Shown: piece by piece, positions 50,376 through 59,059 of the stretch
Numbering within the stretch: the stretch's first letter is position 1
Layout of the letters: every line of letters begins with the position of its first letter
Source: Apopatosoma sp963618495
Lineage (GTDB): Bacteria; Bacillota; Clostridia; Oscillospirales; CAG-272
Assembly: GCA_963618495.1 (NCBI GenBank)
Contig: CAVESF010000008.1
Coordinates: forward strand, 1 to 64,000
Reading direction: 5' to 3'
Length of the DNA: 64,000 bases
Position numbers and translations under genes: made by a program
Notes under the pieces: model-generated
Seen by the model: the letters and a program-made list of their open reading frames with translations, nothing else
Databases searched by the model: none
Told to the model about the DNA's origin: nothing

Positions 50376-52493
50376 TCACTTCGGCGAGGAAAGGCGGCAG
50401 AATTTTCCGCCGTAGCTCTCGCCTTTTTCCGTAATTCCGATTATGCGGTCTGTTTCTGCGCGGCTCTCGGATGTGAATATATAATGATAAAATTCGCAGT
50501 CCATACCGCTCTTCTTATCGCCCATATAGACGGGAACGCTGTTGAATATCACATTTCTGTGCTTATATTCGCGCACCATCGGGAATTTCACCCCGAGCCT
50601 GTCGCAAAGGTATGAAAACCTGTGCGTATCGCAGTAGCGGCAGGCGGATACCGGCGGCAGTTTCGCGCCGCATATCTCCCTTATCGCGCATTTTTCGAGC
50701 GTCATCACGGGGAGCGCACCGTAGATTATCTGCCCGCGCGGTATCACGGCGACAGGCGATTTTCTCGCCTCGCTCGAAACAATAAAGCGATCCAACCCGA
50801 TATCCGCCATCTCCGCGGCGCTCTCGCCGTTGCATATGCCGAGGCGCAGGTCTCCGCAGGCTTCAAAACCGAGTCTCTTCGCCGTCGCGACCTGCCAGAG
50901 ATTCGTTATCAGCGCATAGCGGCAACCCATCTCCGCCGCCTTTTCCGCCGCGGCGATGACCTCCGCGAGCTCATGCGAAAATGCTACGGGTGGAAAAGCC
51001 ACGCCGATATTTGCCGCAGGATTTTCCAGCTTCGCATACTGCATGAGCGGCACATAAATGCGCTCGAAATAAACCTTTGCCGCTTCCGTTATGCTGTCGG
51101 CATAGACGAAATACGCCGTTTTTCCGTGTGCGTCTGCTTTTTCGCCCGCAAAATTCACTTTTCCCGCCGATTCCGTCAGCGATGCCGATGCCGCCTTCGG
51201 CATATCGCTCTTTTCGAGTGGCTTTCGCCCTCCGAGAGCCACCGCGTCAAGTCTCTCACAGAGAGCGCGGCGGAGCGCGTTTATCTCCGAGAGCGGAAAA
51301 TGTGCATTCTCCGCTCCCGTTATTTCCGTTTTTTGTGCGCGGTAGATTGTAGCCCCGAGCTTGGAGAGATTCTCCTCCATGCGGCTCTGCGGTATCGCCG
51401 GATAGTCCGCATCCGGCGCGTTTTTGCCTGCGACAGAGGCGCATATCTCCTCGTCGCCGCGGTATGCCGTGCCATGCAGCACAGGCGGGCGGTCGGCATA
51501 AAATTGCGCCTTTATCCGAAGCGGAAGCTTTCGCTCGCCTGTATATTTTCCGCTACCCTGCGCGGTGCTTGCGCGTTTGTCGTCCTCGGTACGCACGCCA
51601 AGCATGGAAGAATCTATCTTTTCCGTGAAATATCCGTCGGTAAAGCCCGAGCGCGAGAAAAGCCGCGCGAGAGCTTCCATCTCATCTGCCGTCGCGTTTC
51701 TGCCCTCATCGAGCAGGCGACGGTATATTTTCACCACGCCGTAAACATAATCGGCGCTCTTCATTCTGCCCTCGATTTTCAGCGAAGCCGCACCCGAAGA
51801 AATAATCTCCTCAATATGAGAAGCAAGGCACAAATCCTTGAGCGAAAGCGGATATCCCTGCCCTTTTCCGCAGGAATACGGCAGGCGGCACGGCTGTGCG
51901 CACTGCCCCCTGTTTCCGCTTCTGCCGCCGATAACAGAGCTGAAAAGGCACTGCCCCGAGGCACTGACGCAGAGTGCGCCGTGAATGAATATTTCCACCT
52001 CTATCGGCGACTTTTCGCAGAGCGCCTTTATATCGGCAAGCGAAAGCTCGCGCGGCGCCACCATGCGGAAAAAACCCATCTCCGAGAGCACCCGCGCACT
52101 CATTTCGTTCTGCCCAGTCATCTGAGTGCTCGCGTGTATCTCTGTCTCGGGATAAACCGAGCGCAGTATACGCGCAAGCCCGATATCCGCCGTTATAAAG
52201 GCATCGACGCCGAGATTGTAAAGCCCGCGTGCCGTCTCCGCCGCCGCATATACCTCGCCGCCGTAGAGCTGCGTATTGAGCGTGACATATGTTTTCACGC
52301 CGAGCCTGCGGCAATACGATATCGCCTCCGCAAGCTCGCTGCCGTCGAGGTTCTTCGCATTCATGCGCGCATTGAAAGCGCCGACTCCGAAATATACGGC
52401 ATCGGCTCCCGCGGAAACTGCAGCATAAAGAGCCTCGGCGGAGCCTGCGGGAGCAAGAAGCTCGGGCAGGCGGGCATTTTTCTTGCCGGTCAT
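50376..52493 (-). CDS. U32 peptidase-family protein (TrhP/RlhA-like tRNA or rRNA hydroxylation)
   Basis: A 705-residue protein of peptidase family U32, with the N-terminal TIM-barrel (PELLAPAGSAEALYAAV), the U32 signature EVEIFIHGALCVSASGQCL, the cysteine-rich RGQCAQPCRLPY and SLKIEGRMKSADYVYGVV, then a DUF3656-type insert and C-terminal C-rich region (CAIREICGAKLPPVSACRYC). Characterised relatives take part in hydroxylation of tRNA U34 (TrhP) or 23S rRNA (RlhA), not peptide cleavage. It overlaps zapA by one base (TAATG). Confidence 0.88.
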   Translation of the reverse strand: MTGKKNARLPELLAPAGSAEALYAAVSAGADAVYFGVGAFNARMNAKNLDGSELAEAISYCRRLGVKTYVTLNTQLYGGEVYAAAETARGLYNLGVDAFITADIGLARILRSVYPETEIHASTQMTGQNEMSARVLSEMGFFRMVAPRELSLADIKALCEKSPIEVEIFIHGALCVSASGQCLFSSVIGGRSGNRGQCAQPCRLPYSCGKGQGYPLSLKDLCLASHIEEIISSGAASLKIEGRMKSADYVYGVVKIYRRLLDEGRNATADEMEALARLFSRSGFTDGYFTEKIDSSMLGVRTEDDKRASTAQGSGKYTGERKLPLRIKAQFYADRPPVLHGTAYRGDEEICASVAGKNAPDADYPAIPQSRMEENLSKLGATIYRAQKTEITGAENAHFPLSEINALRRALCERLDAVALGGRKPLEKSDMPKAASASLTESAGKVNFAGEKADAHGKTAYFVYADSITEAAKVYFERIYVPLMQYAKLENPAANIGVAFPPVAFSHELAEVIAAAEKAAEMGCRYALITNLWQVATAKRLGFEACGDLRLGICNGESAAEMADIGLDRFIVSSEARKSPVAVIPRGQIIYGALPVMTLEKCAIREICGAKLPPVSACRYCDTHRFSYLCDRLGVKFPMVREYKHRNVIFNSVPVYMGDKKSGMDCEFYHYIFTSESRAETDRIIGITEKGESYGGKFCRLSSPK

Positions 52494-52753
52494 TATTTCT
52501 TGCCGCCGTCAGATTTCTTTTCGTCCTTTTTCGGAGCATCCTCCATCAGGGATTTCAGACGGTAGTTTTCATCGAGCAGATCAAGCGCGCATACTATAGC
52601 CGCCTGAAGCTTCGATACACCGGCTCCCGAGAGTGCATAATAGTTTATCTTCTTTGAGAGTTCGTGCGCGAGATGCTGAACATATCTGGGGTCATCTTCA
52701 CTGCGGAGCTTCAGTTCCTCTCCCGCGATATCGAGCGTGTAAAGTCTTTTCAT
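52493..52753 (-). CDS. zapA: Cell division protein ZapA
   Basis: An 86-residue FtsZ-bundling protein. The N-terminal strand pair (YTLDIAGEELKLRSEDDP) followed by a long C-terminal coiled-coil helix is the ZapA layout, and the gene occurs before a U32 protein in many Firmicutes. A GGAGG site precedes the ATG. It is the first gene of the string running to 46807, and it is divergent from thiI. Confidence 0.88.
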   Translation of the reverse strand: MKRLYTLDIAGEELKLRSEDDPRYVQHLAHELSKKINYYALSGAGVSKLQAAIVCALDLLDENYRLKSLMEDAPKKDEKKSDGGKK

Positions 52754-52794
52754 GGTAACCTCCGTATTTTTCTTTATTTCTTTTTCAAAAACGA

Positions 52795-52823
52795 TTGAAA
52801 AAAGTGCGGAAAAATTGTATAAT
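52795..52823 (+). promoter_or_regulatory. Promoter of thiI
   Basis: TTGAAA (52795-52800), a 17-base spacer, TATAAT (52818-52823). The predicted leader from about 52830 to 52952 is some 120 bases and contains a second TATAAT (52871-52876 region), so a nearer start is also possible. Confidence 0.6.
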
Positions 52824-52952
52824 GATTTCAGGACACGGCAAAACAGCCGAAAAAAGTCCCGTTTTGTCTATTATAATATATTTTTGCGATTTATGGAATA
52901 GGATTTTTAAATTTTCCCGAAAAATTTATCATCCCGAAAGGAAAAATGACAA

Positions 52953-54125
52953 ATGAAAGAAATAATTCTCTGCAAATACGGCGAAATCACGCTCAAAGGA
53001 GCTAACCGTTCCCATTTTGAGCACCTGCTGAAAAACGAGCTTGTCCGCCGCACGGCGCAGTTCGGCAAATTCAAAATTTACTATATACAGAGCACGGCAT
53101 ATATCGAGCCGCTTGAGGAGACCTGCGATATTACGGGAGCATACGAGGCGGCAAAAAATACTTTCGGCGTTTCTGCCGTCAGCCGCGCGATAGAGTTACC
53201 CAAAGATATGAACGCCATACTCGAGGCGGCAGGCACGGTGTTTATGCCCTATCTTTCGGGCGCGCGCACATTCAAGGTTGAATCCAAGCGCTCCGACAAA
53301 AGATTTCCGCTCACCTCACCCGAAATTGCCGCCGAGGTCGGCGCGGCTATACTCGAAGCCTCTGGCGGTGCGCTCAAAGTCGATGTGCACGAGCCGCAGG
53401 TCTGCGTCAGAGTTGAGATACGCGATTTCGCCGCATATATCTGCGCAGGTCAGGAACGCGCCGTCGGCGGCATGCCGACGGGCTCAAACGGCAAGGGTCT
53501 TCTGCTCCTCTCGGGCGGTATCGACAGCCCCGTCGCCGGCTTCATGATGGCAAAGCGCGGTGTGCGCATAGATGCGATGCACTTCGAGAGCTTCCCCTAT
53601 ACAAGCGAACGCGCAAGACAAAAGGTTCTCGACCTCGCCGCCAAGATTGCGGGCTATGCGGGCGAGATACGCGTTCATATCATCTCCGTCACACATATTC
53701 AGGAGGTTCTGCGCGACAGTTGCAATGAGGACTATTTCACCCTGCTCCTGCGCCGCTTCATGATGCGCCTTGCGGAGCGCACGGCAAATAAATTCTCATG
53801 CGATGCGCTGATAACGGGAGAGAGCATCGGTCAGGTGGCAAGCCAGACGATGAAAGCGCTCCTCGTTACGGACAGCGTCGTGAATATGCCTGTTTTCCGT
53901 CCCGTCATCGGCATGGATAAGGAAGATATAATAAAAATTTCACGCAAGATAGATACATTCGAGACCTCCATTCTTCCCTACGAGGATTGTTGCACCGTTT
54001 TCACGCCCGCTCATCCGCGCACCCAGCCCGAGATTTGCAAGGTTGAACACGAAGAAGCGCGTGTCGATGTCGCCGCTCTCGAAGAAGAAGCCTTTGCCAC
54101 GCTGGAAACAGTCATAATTAAATAA
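52953..54125 (+). CDS. thiI: tRNA 4-thiouridine synthase ThiI (no rhodanese domain)
   Basis: Activates U8 of tRNA with ATP and transfers sulfur to make 4-thiouridine. The 390-residue protein has an N-terminal ferredoxin-like/THUMP region (residues about 1-165) and the PP-loop LLLSGGIDSPVAGFMM at about residue 180. It ends without the C-terminal rhodanese domain of the enterobacterial protein, as in Bacillus, so sulfur should come directly from a cysteine desulfurase. It stands alone on the plus strand, with a GAAAGGA site before the ATG. Confidence 0.95.
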   Translation: MKEIILCKYGEITLKGANRSHFEHLLKNELVRRTAQFGKFKIYYIQSTAYIEPLEETCDITGAYEAAKNTFGVSAVSRAIELPKDMNAILEAAGTVFMPYLSGARTFKVESKRSDKRFPLTSPEIAAEVGAAILEASGGALKVDVHEPQVCVRVEIRDFAAYICAGQERAVGGMPTGSNGKGLLLLSGGIDSPVAGFMMAKRGVRIDAMHFESFPYTSERARQKVLDLAAKIAGYAGEIRVHIISVTHIQEVLRDSCNEDYFTLLLRRFMMRLAERTANKFSCDALITGESIGQVASQTMKALLVTDSVVNMPVFRPVIGMDKEDIIKISRKIDTFETSILPYEDCCTVFTPAHPRTQPEICKVEHEEARVDVAALEEEAFATLETVIIK

Positions 54126-54183
54126 TATATCTGCCCTGTTTTTGTGATATTTGCAACATATTTAATATTTTGACTCATTTCCG

Positions 54184-54212
54184 TTGACAAAGAGGCTTCA
54201 AGGTGATAAAAT
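54184..54212 (+). promoter_or_regulatory. Promoter of the MinD-like/MgsA-like pair
   Basis: TTGACA (54184-54189), a 17-base spacer, TAAAAT (54207-54212), about 40 bases before the ATG at 54255 with a GGGAGG site. Confidence 0.7.
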
Positions 54213-54254
54213 AATAAAAGAGTTGTCAGAAAAATGTGAGGGAGGCGATTTTTA

Positions 54255-55046
54255 ATGGAAAACGAAAGTCTTTCATCAAAAACAAAAGTGATTCTTTTCA
54301 CCTCCTGCAAGGGCGGCGTCGGCAAGTCAACCGTATGCGCAAATCTTGCCATGTCGGCGGCTCTCCTCGGAAAGCGTGTGCTTGTCATAGACTGCGATTT
54401 CGGAAACAGATGCATGGATATCCTGCTCGGCCTCTCCGATGAGGCGCTCTATGATATAGGCGATGTCATTTTCGGCAGAGTAACGCCCGAGCGCGCGGTC
54501 ATCCCGGATAGAAGAAGCAAAAATCTCTTCTTTGTACCGGCACCCTATTCATTTGACAGCAGATTCACGGCATTTGCATTCCGCCGCGCTATCGCCGAGT
54601 ACAGGGACAGCGGCAGATACGATTTCATCTTTATAGATACCCCCGGCGGCGTTGGCGAACCGCTTCTGCTCTCTGCCTCCGTCGCGGATACGGCGTATAT
54701 CATCGTCTCCCCCTCCCGTGCCGCCATACGCGCCGCGGAGAGGACAGCATCTTTTCTCTATGCCAAGGGCGTTTCCCGCATGAGACTTATCGTGAATAAG
54801 CTGAGCGGCAGGAGCGTAAAGGCGGCGAAGCACGATGTGCTCGAAATGGTGGAAAGCGCATCCGTGCGGCTTATCGGTGCCGTTCCGTATGATCCCGAGG
54901 TTATCTACGCAGGCAATGACGGCGCACTCACAGACGAGCTTTTCTCTCACAATATCACAAATGCCTTTGAAAATATAGCGAGAAGAACACTCGGTCAGTC
55001 CGTTCCGCTTTTCTATCACATACGTAAACTAAAGGAAATAAAATAA
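54255..55046 (+). CDS. MinD/ParA-like P-loop ATPase
   Basis: A 263-residue deviant Walker-type ATPase. It has SCKGGVGKSTVCANLA (residues about 17-32), the switch DCDFGNRCMDILLG and the DTPGGVGEPLLL motif, most like MinD. The C-terminal end (PLFYHIRKLKEIK) is basic and could form a short membrane-binding helix, as in MinD. No minC or minE is in the window, so cell-division-site placement is uncertain; a ParA/FlhG-type role is also possible. It is followed by an mgsA-like gene, an arrangement that recalls the min-rodA-mgsA order of some Clostridia. Confidence 0.82.
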   Translation: MENESLSSKTKVILFTSCKGGVGKSTVCANLAMSAALLGKRVLVIDCDFGNRCMDILLGLSDEALYDIGDVIFGRVTPERAVIPDRRSKNLFFVPAPYSFDSRFTAFAFRRAIAEYRDSGRYDFIFIDTPGGVGEPLLLSASVADTAYIIVSPSRAAIRAAERTASFLYAKGVSRMRLIVNKLSGRSVKAAKHDVLEMVESASVRLIGAVPYDPEVIYAGNDGALTDELFSHNITNAFENIARRTLGQSVPLFYHIRKLKEIK

Positions 55047-55093
55047 CGACGCTTCGGTATGCCGTTTTTCCGAAGCAACGAAAGGAAAAAGAT

Positions 55094-55570
55094 ATGGAAA
55101 TAGCTATCATAGCACATGACGCAAAGAAAGAGCTTATGGTTCAGTTCTGCATCGCTTATTGCGGCGTTTTGGCAAAGCATCATATATGCGCTACAAAAGC
55201 AACGGGCAAAATGGTCTCCGATGCAACGGGACTTGAGATTGAGCAGCTTCTGCCCGGCAGACAGGGCGGCATAGACCAGATAATGTCCAGAATAGCATAT
55301 AATGAGATAGATATCCTCCTGTACTTCCGTGATAACAATACAACGGCAGATTTCAATGAGCTTCTCACGGACAGCGACCTTGTCCGCGAATGCGATATAC
55401 ACAATACTCCCGTAGCCACAAATATAGCTACGGCAGAGACGATAGTCTGCGCTCTTGAGCGCGGCGATCTTGACTGGCGTCAGTTTATGAATCCGAAATC
55501 GGAATACAACCGTCGCCGCCGCGAAGTAGTAACGCCTCCGAAATGGAAGAAGCAGACGGAGCGCAAATAA
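55094..55570 (+). CDS. Divergent methylglyoxal synthase paralogue
   Basis: A 158-residue protein with the MgsA fold: IAIIAHDAKKELM (H8, D9), TKATGKMVSDATGLEIEQLL and a C-terminal VATNIATAETIV. The catalytic region is altered: GPLGGDQQ, which holds the catalytic Asp in the canonical enzyme, is GRQGGIDQ here, and the PHDPD stretch with the second His is replaced by ADFNELLTDSD, so His98 of the Escherichia coli enzyme has no counterpart. A role in binding phosphate or dihydroxyacetone phosphate is possible, but MgsA activity is doubtful. It lies 47 bases after the MinD-like gene and ends before a terminator. Confidence 0.8.
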   Translation: MEIAIIAHDAKKELMVQFCIAYCGVLAKHHICATKATGKMVSDATGLEIEQLLPGRQGGIDQIMSRIAYNEIDILLYFRDNNTTADFNELLTDSDLVRECDIHNTPVATNIATAETIVCALERGDLDWRQFMNPKSEYNRRRREVVTPPKWKKQTERK

Positions 55571-55590
55571 AGCGAATGTAAATTGAACAG

Positions 55591-55624
55591 AAAAAGCGTC
55601 GATGTGGGTGCATCGACGCTTTTT
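55591..55624 (+). terminator. Terminator of the MinD-like/MgsA-like pair
   Basis: A perfect 14-bp stem AAAAAGCGTCGATG/CATCGACGCTTTTT with a 6-base loop, ending in T residues. It lies 20 bases after the stop and would act in both directions. Confidence 0.88.
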
Positions 55625-55835
55625 GGATTTTGCCGGCTTTTCGTCAGTAAAAAGCGCGAAGAAGAGAAAAGTCACTCCATGTTTCCATACGGCGGCAGCA
55701 AGCCACCGCCCTACACACAAAACTCAAATATAACAAACAACAAAAAGAAAAGATACATACTTTATCCGCTTTTTCTTTTGACGAAGCAGGCGCAAAAGAA
55801 AAAGCTATAAAAAAGAAAACGCCGATAGGAAATTT

Positions 55836-55898
55836 CGCGCTCTGCGGAGCGCGACAAGGGCGCATGCCCTTGACCTTGCAAGCCTTTGAAAAGGCTTG
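55836..55898. repeat. Triple palindrome (three tetraloop hairpins in 63 bases)
   Basis: Three adjacent perfect hairpins with four-base loops: CGCGCTC-tgcg-GAGCGCG (55836-55853), CAAGGGC-gcat-GCCCTTG (55855-55872) and CAAGCCTT-tgaa-AAGGCTTG (55879-55898). It lies between convergent genes and is not followed by a long T run. Such clustered palindromes occur as dispersed extragenic elements in gut Clostridia; whether this is one cannot be shown from a single copy. Confidence 0.75.
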
Positions 55899-55951
55899 AG
55901 CGAAACTTCAATGGCGACGAAAACTTTAATAAAAGCGTCGTCATCATGCAA

Positions 55952-55985
55952 AAAAGCGATTGCCGCCACAGCGACAACCGCTTTT
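55952..55985 (-). terminator. Terminator of typA-tcdA
   Basis: AAAAGCG/CGCTTTT with a further TTG/CAA pairing after one mismatch; on the minus strand it ends in TTTTTTG. It starts 5 bases after the tcdA stop. Confidence 0.65.
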
Positions 55986-55989
55986 CATA

Positions 55990-56715
55990 TTATTTTTCTC
56001 CTGTCAGTATGCGAAAAACTTCGCTCGCAAGGAGCATGCCTGCCGTCGGCGGCACAAAGGAAATGCTCCCCGGCACCTGCCGTTTATTCTCAGGAAGTTC
56101 TATTTTCCCCTCGTAGTCGGCATGCGGCTTTCGCGGCTCTTCCTTGGAATAAACCACGCGGAGCTTTTTTATCCCCGCCGCTCTCAACTTGCCGCGCATA
56201 ACCTTGGCAAGCGGACATACGGAAGTTTTGTAAATATCCGTTATCTCCAGCATCTCGGGATGAAGTTTATTTCCTGTTCCCATACAGCTGACTATCGGTA
56301 TTCCCACTTCGTTTGCGCGCTTTATCAACTCAAATTTCGCCGAAACGGTATCTATCGCATCGACTATGCAGTCAAAGCGCGATATATCGAAGCTATCCGC
56401 CGTCTCTGGCAGATAAAACATATTGCGCACTTCGATATCGGCATTCGGGTCGATATCAAGCGCACGGCGCCTCATAACCTCGGTTTTCGTCTCACCAACA
56501 GTCGATGAAAGCGCGACAAGCTGGCGGTTGAGATTAGAAACCGAAACGGTATCGTTATCCACAAAGGTGATATGTCCAACGCCCATGCGCACAAGTGCCT
56601 CAGCACAAAATGAACCGACGCCGCCTATACCGAAAAGAGCTACCCGCGCGTTTTTCAGCTTTTCAAGCGCACCGTCGCCTATGAGATAAGCCTCTCTTAT
56701 GCGGCGCTCGTCCAT
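55990..56715 (-). CDS. tcdA: tRNA threonylcarbamoyladenosine dehydratase TcdA
   Basis: A ThiF/E1-like ATP-dependent enzyme that cyclises t6A37 of tRNA to ct6A. The 241-residue protein shows ALFGIGGVGSFCAEAL (nucleotide binding), VDNDTVSVSNLNRQ, the conserved VDAIDTVSAK and the late FVPPTAGMLLASEV. No ubiquitin-like partner is near, which favours TcdA over ThiF. With tsaD at 10-11 kb, both halves of the t6A-to-ct6A route are partly represented in the window. It overlaps typA by one base (TAATG). Confidence 0.92.
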   Translation of the reverse strand: MDERRIREAYLIGDGALEKLKNARVALFGIGGVGSFCAEALVRMGVGHITFVDNDTVSVSNLNRQLVALSSTVGETKTEVMRRRALDIDPNADIEVRNMFYLPETADSFDISRFDCIVDAIDTVSAKFELIKRANEVGIPIVSCMGTGNKLHPEMLEITDIYKTSVCPLAKVMRGKLRAAGIKKLRVVYSKEEPRKPHADYEGKIELPENKRQVPGSISFVPPTAGMLLASEVFRILTGEK

Positions 56716-58550
56716 TATATTTCGCCTTTCTTTATCTTGCCCGCGAGCTTATAACGCATATCGTTTGAAAGAATGCGCTTGCGCAGGCGGATGCTCTTCG
56801 GCGTAACTTCGATAAGCTCATCGTCCGCGATAAATTCTATAGCCTCTTCAAGGCTCATTATTCTCGGCGGAACGAGACGGAGCGCTTCGTCGGCACCCGA
56901 GCTTCTTATCGCCGTCAGGTGCTTATTCTTGCAGACATTGACCGCGATATCGCCCGACTTCGGGTTTTCTCCGACAATCATGCCCTCATAAACAGGACAC
57001 TGATTGCTGATGAACATAACGCCTCTGTCCTGTGCATTGAAAACACCGTAGGAGGTGGATTCGCCCGCTTCGCTCGCCACAAGCGAACCTGTGAAGCGGC
57101 GGGTGATATCGCCCTTATAGGGCTGATATCCGTCGAAAACGGAATTCATCGTACCCTCTCCTCGTGTATCGGTGAGAAATTCGCTTCTGTAGCCGAAAAG
57201 GCATCTCGAAGGAATGACATATTCCAGTCTCATTCTGCTGCCTACGGGAGACATATTGACAAGCTCGCCCTTGCGCGCGCCGAGCTTTTCCATAACGGCA
57301 CCGCAACTGTCCTCGGGAACATCTATCTCCACGCGCTCCATCGGCTCGCAGCGCACGCCGTCTATCTCGTGATAAAGCACACGCGGCGTGGAAACGCAAA
57401 GCTCAAAGCCCTCGCGGCGCATTGTTTCTATAAGTATGGAGAGGTGCATTTCGCCTCTGCCGGCAACCTTGAAGCAGTCTGTTGTCTCGCCGTCGGAAAC
57501 GCGGAGCGAAACATCCTTGAGCAGTTCCTTATAGAGACGCTCGCGGAGCTGACGGGAGGTTACATATTTGCCCTCCTTGCCTGCAAACGGGCTGTCGTTT
57601 ACGGAGAATGTCATTTCTATCGTCGGCTCGCTCACCTTGACAAATTCGAGCGGCTCGGGACAGTCAACGGATGTCACCGTATCGCCTATCGTGATGTTTT
57701 CCGCGCCGGAGAAGCAGATGATATCGCCTACCTTTGCCTCGGTAACAGGAATTCGGCGCAGACCGTCTATCTGGCTAATGCTGACTATCTTGGTCTTCTT
57801 CGGAGGGTTTTCCCTGTCATGATAATTGCATATCATGGCTTCCTGATTCTGGCGGATAACGCCGCGCTCTATTCTTCCTATGCCTATTCTGCCGACATAA
57901 TCATTATAGTCGATAGAGGAAACGAGCAGCTGGAGAGGACCGTTTTCGTCGCCCTCGGGCGCGGGGATATAATCAAGTATCGTATCAAAAAGCGGCTTCA
58001 GGTCTTTACCCGGCTCATAGGGAGAGAAAGAAGCCGTGCCGGCTCTGCCCGAACACCAGAGCACGGGTCCGTCAAGCTGTTCATCGGAAGCGTTCAGCTC
58101 GAGCAGAAGCTCCAGTATCTCGTCGCCTACCTCGTCGAGCCGTGCGTCGGGACGGTCTATCTTGTTTACAACTACGATGACGGGATGCCCGAGCTCAAGC
58201 GCGCGCTGAAGCACAAAGCGAGTCTGCGGCATGGGTCCCTCTGCCGCGTCAACGAGAAGAATAACGCCGTTTACCATTTTCAGTATGCGTTCAACCTCGC
58301 CGCTGAAGTCCGCGTGTCCGGGGGTGTCGACTATGTTTATCTTCACGCCGTTGTAGTGAACGGCTGTGTTCTTTGCGAGTATAGTGATGCCGCGTTCGCG
58401 CTCCAGAGCGTTGGAGTCCATAACGCGCTCCTCTGTCGCCTGATTTTCTCTGTAAATACCGCCCTGACGAAGCATTTCGTCTACGAGCGTCGTCTTGCCG
58501 TGGTCGACATGAGCAATTATCGCCACATTTCGAAGGTCATTTCTTATCAC
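56715..58550 (-). CDS. typA: Ribosome-associated GTPase TypA/BipA
   Basis: A 611-residue translational GTPase with AHVDHGKTTLVDEML (P-loop), DTPGHADFSGEVERI (G3), NKIDRPDARLDEV (G4), EF-G-like domains II, III and V, and the BipA-specific C-terminal domain ending in ALRLVPPRIMSLEEAIEF and KSIRLRKRIL. The start codon is GTG at 58550 with an AGGA site. It is cotranscribed with tcdA. BipA acts in ribosome assembly and stress adaptation. Confidence 0.97.
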   Translation of the reverse strand: MIRNDLRNVAIIAHVDHGKTTLVDEMLRQGGIYRENQATEERVMDSNALERERGITILAKNTAVHYNGVKINIVDTPGHADFSGEVERILKMVNGVILLVDAAEGPMPQTRFVLQRALELGHPVIVVVNKIDRPDARLDEVGDEILELLLELNASDEQLDGPVLWCSGRAGTASFSPYEPGKDLKPLFDTILDYIPAPEGDENGPLQLLVSSIDYNDYVGRIGIGRIERGVIRQNQEAMICNYHDRENPPKKTKIVSISQIDGLRRIPVTEAKVGDIICFSGAENITIGDTVTSVDCPEPLEFVKVSEPTIEMTFSVNDSPFAGKEGKYVTSRQLRERLYKELLKDVSLRVSDGETTDCFKVAGRGEMHLSILIETMRREGFELCVSTPRVLYHEIDGVRCEPMERVEIDVPEDSCGAVMEKLGARKGELVNMSPVGSRMRLEYVIPSRCLFGYRSEFLTDTRGEGTMNSVFDGYQPYKGDITRRFTGSLVASEAGESTSYGVFNAQDRGVMFISNQCPVYEGMIVGENPKSGDIAVNVCKNKHLTAIRSSGADEALRLVPPRIMSLEEAIEFIADDELIEVTPKSIRLRKRILSNDMRYKLAGKIKKGEI

Positions 58551-58599
58551 GGTTCTGTCCTGCCTTTATTTTAGATTTTCATGATTTTCACAAATGGTT

Positions 58600-58628
58600 A
58601 TTATAGCACAATTTACTGAAAATGTCTA
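58600..58628 (-). promoter_or_regulatory. Promoter of typA-tcdA
   Basis: Minus-strand TAGACA (58628-58623), a 17-base spacer, TATAAT (58605-58600). Confidence 0.65.
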
Positions 58629-58650
58629 TATATTTTGTGTAGTTTTTTCA

Positions 58651-58698
58651 AAAAAATCTCCGCAAAAGGCAATTTTTGCCGTTTTACGGAGATTTTTT
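58651..58698 (-). terminator. Terminator downstream of yccF-like gene
   Basis: A 12-bp A/T and GC stem AAAAAATCTCCG/CGGAGATTTTTT with inner AAAA/TTTT and GGCAA/TTGCC pairing gives a long hairpin ending in T residues, directly before the yccF stop. Confidence 0.85.
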
Positions 58699-59055
58699 TC
58701 AGCTGACGCGCGCTCCGAAAGGAAGAAGCGCTATTTTCATGAGCTTGAAGCACTGCTTGCCGAGCGGAATGCCGATTATCGTGATGCAGAAAACTATGCC
58801 CAGCATGAGGTAAGCAACAGCCGCCTCCCAGCCGAAGAATATAAGCCAGAGGATATTGGCTATCGGATGAGCGTCAAAATTCGTGCCCACTATTTTGCCG
58901 ACGGGCGTGAGGCATGCCGTGCCTATCTTGAAGCACTGCGTGCCGAAAGGTATGCCGATTATCGTGATGCACAGGAGCAGACCCATAAACCACCAGCCGA
59001 GCGCGGATTCAAGCCCGACGAGAAGAAACCATATGATATTGCCTATTGTTTTCAT
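58699..59055 (-). CDS. YccF-domain inner membrane protein
   Basis: A 118-residue protein with two copies of the YccF domain motif: GIPFGTQCFKIGTACLTPVG and GIPLGKQCFKLMKIALLPFG, each preceded by a hydrophobic segment, so about four membrane helices. Function of the family is unknown. The start at 59055 (MKTIGNIIWFLLVG) has a GGAGG site; a longer in-frame start would run into the sanA-like gene. It lies 4 bases after that gene and ends the trmK string. Confidence 0.88.
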   Translation of the reverse strand: MKTIGNIIWFLLVGLESALGWWFMGLLLCITIIGIPFGTQCFKIGTACLTPVGKIVGTNFDAHPIANILWLIFFGWEAAVAYLMLGIVFCITIIGIPLGKQCFKLMKIALLPFGARVS

Positions 59056-59059
59056 AAAA

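Noticed and set aside
56919..58574. Long open frame on the plus strand opposite typA (and similar ones opposite the U32 gene, pepV and fumC)
   Set aside because: These are antisense shadows of strongly conserved genes, have no family resemblance or ribosome binding site, and result from the codon use of the real genes.
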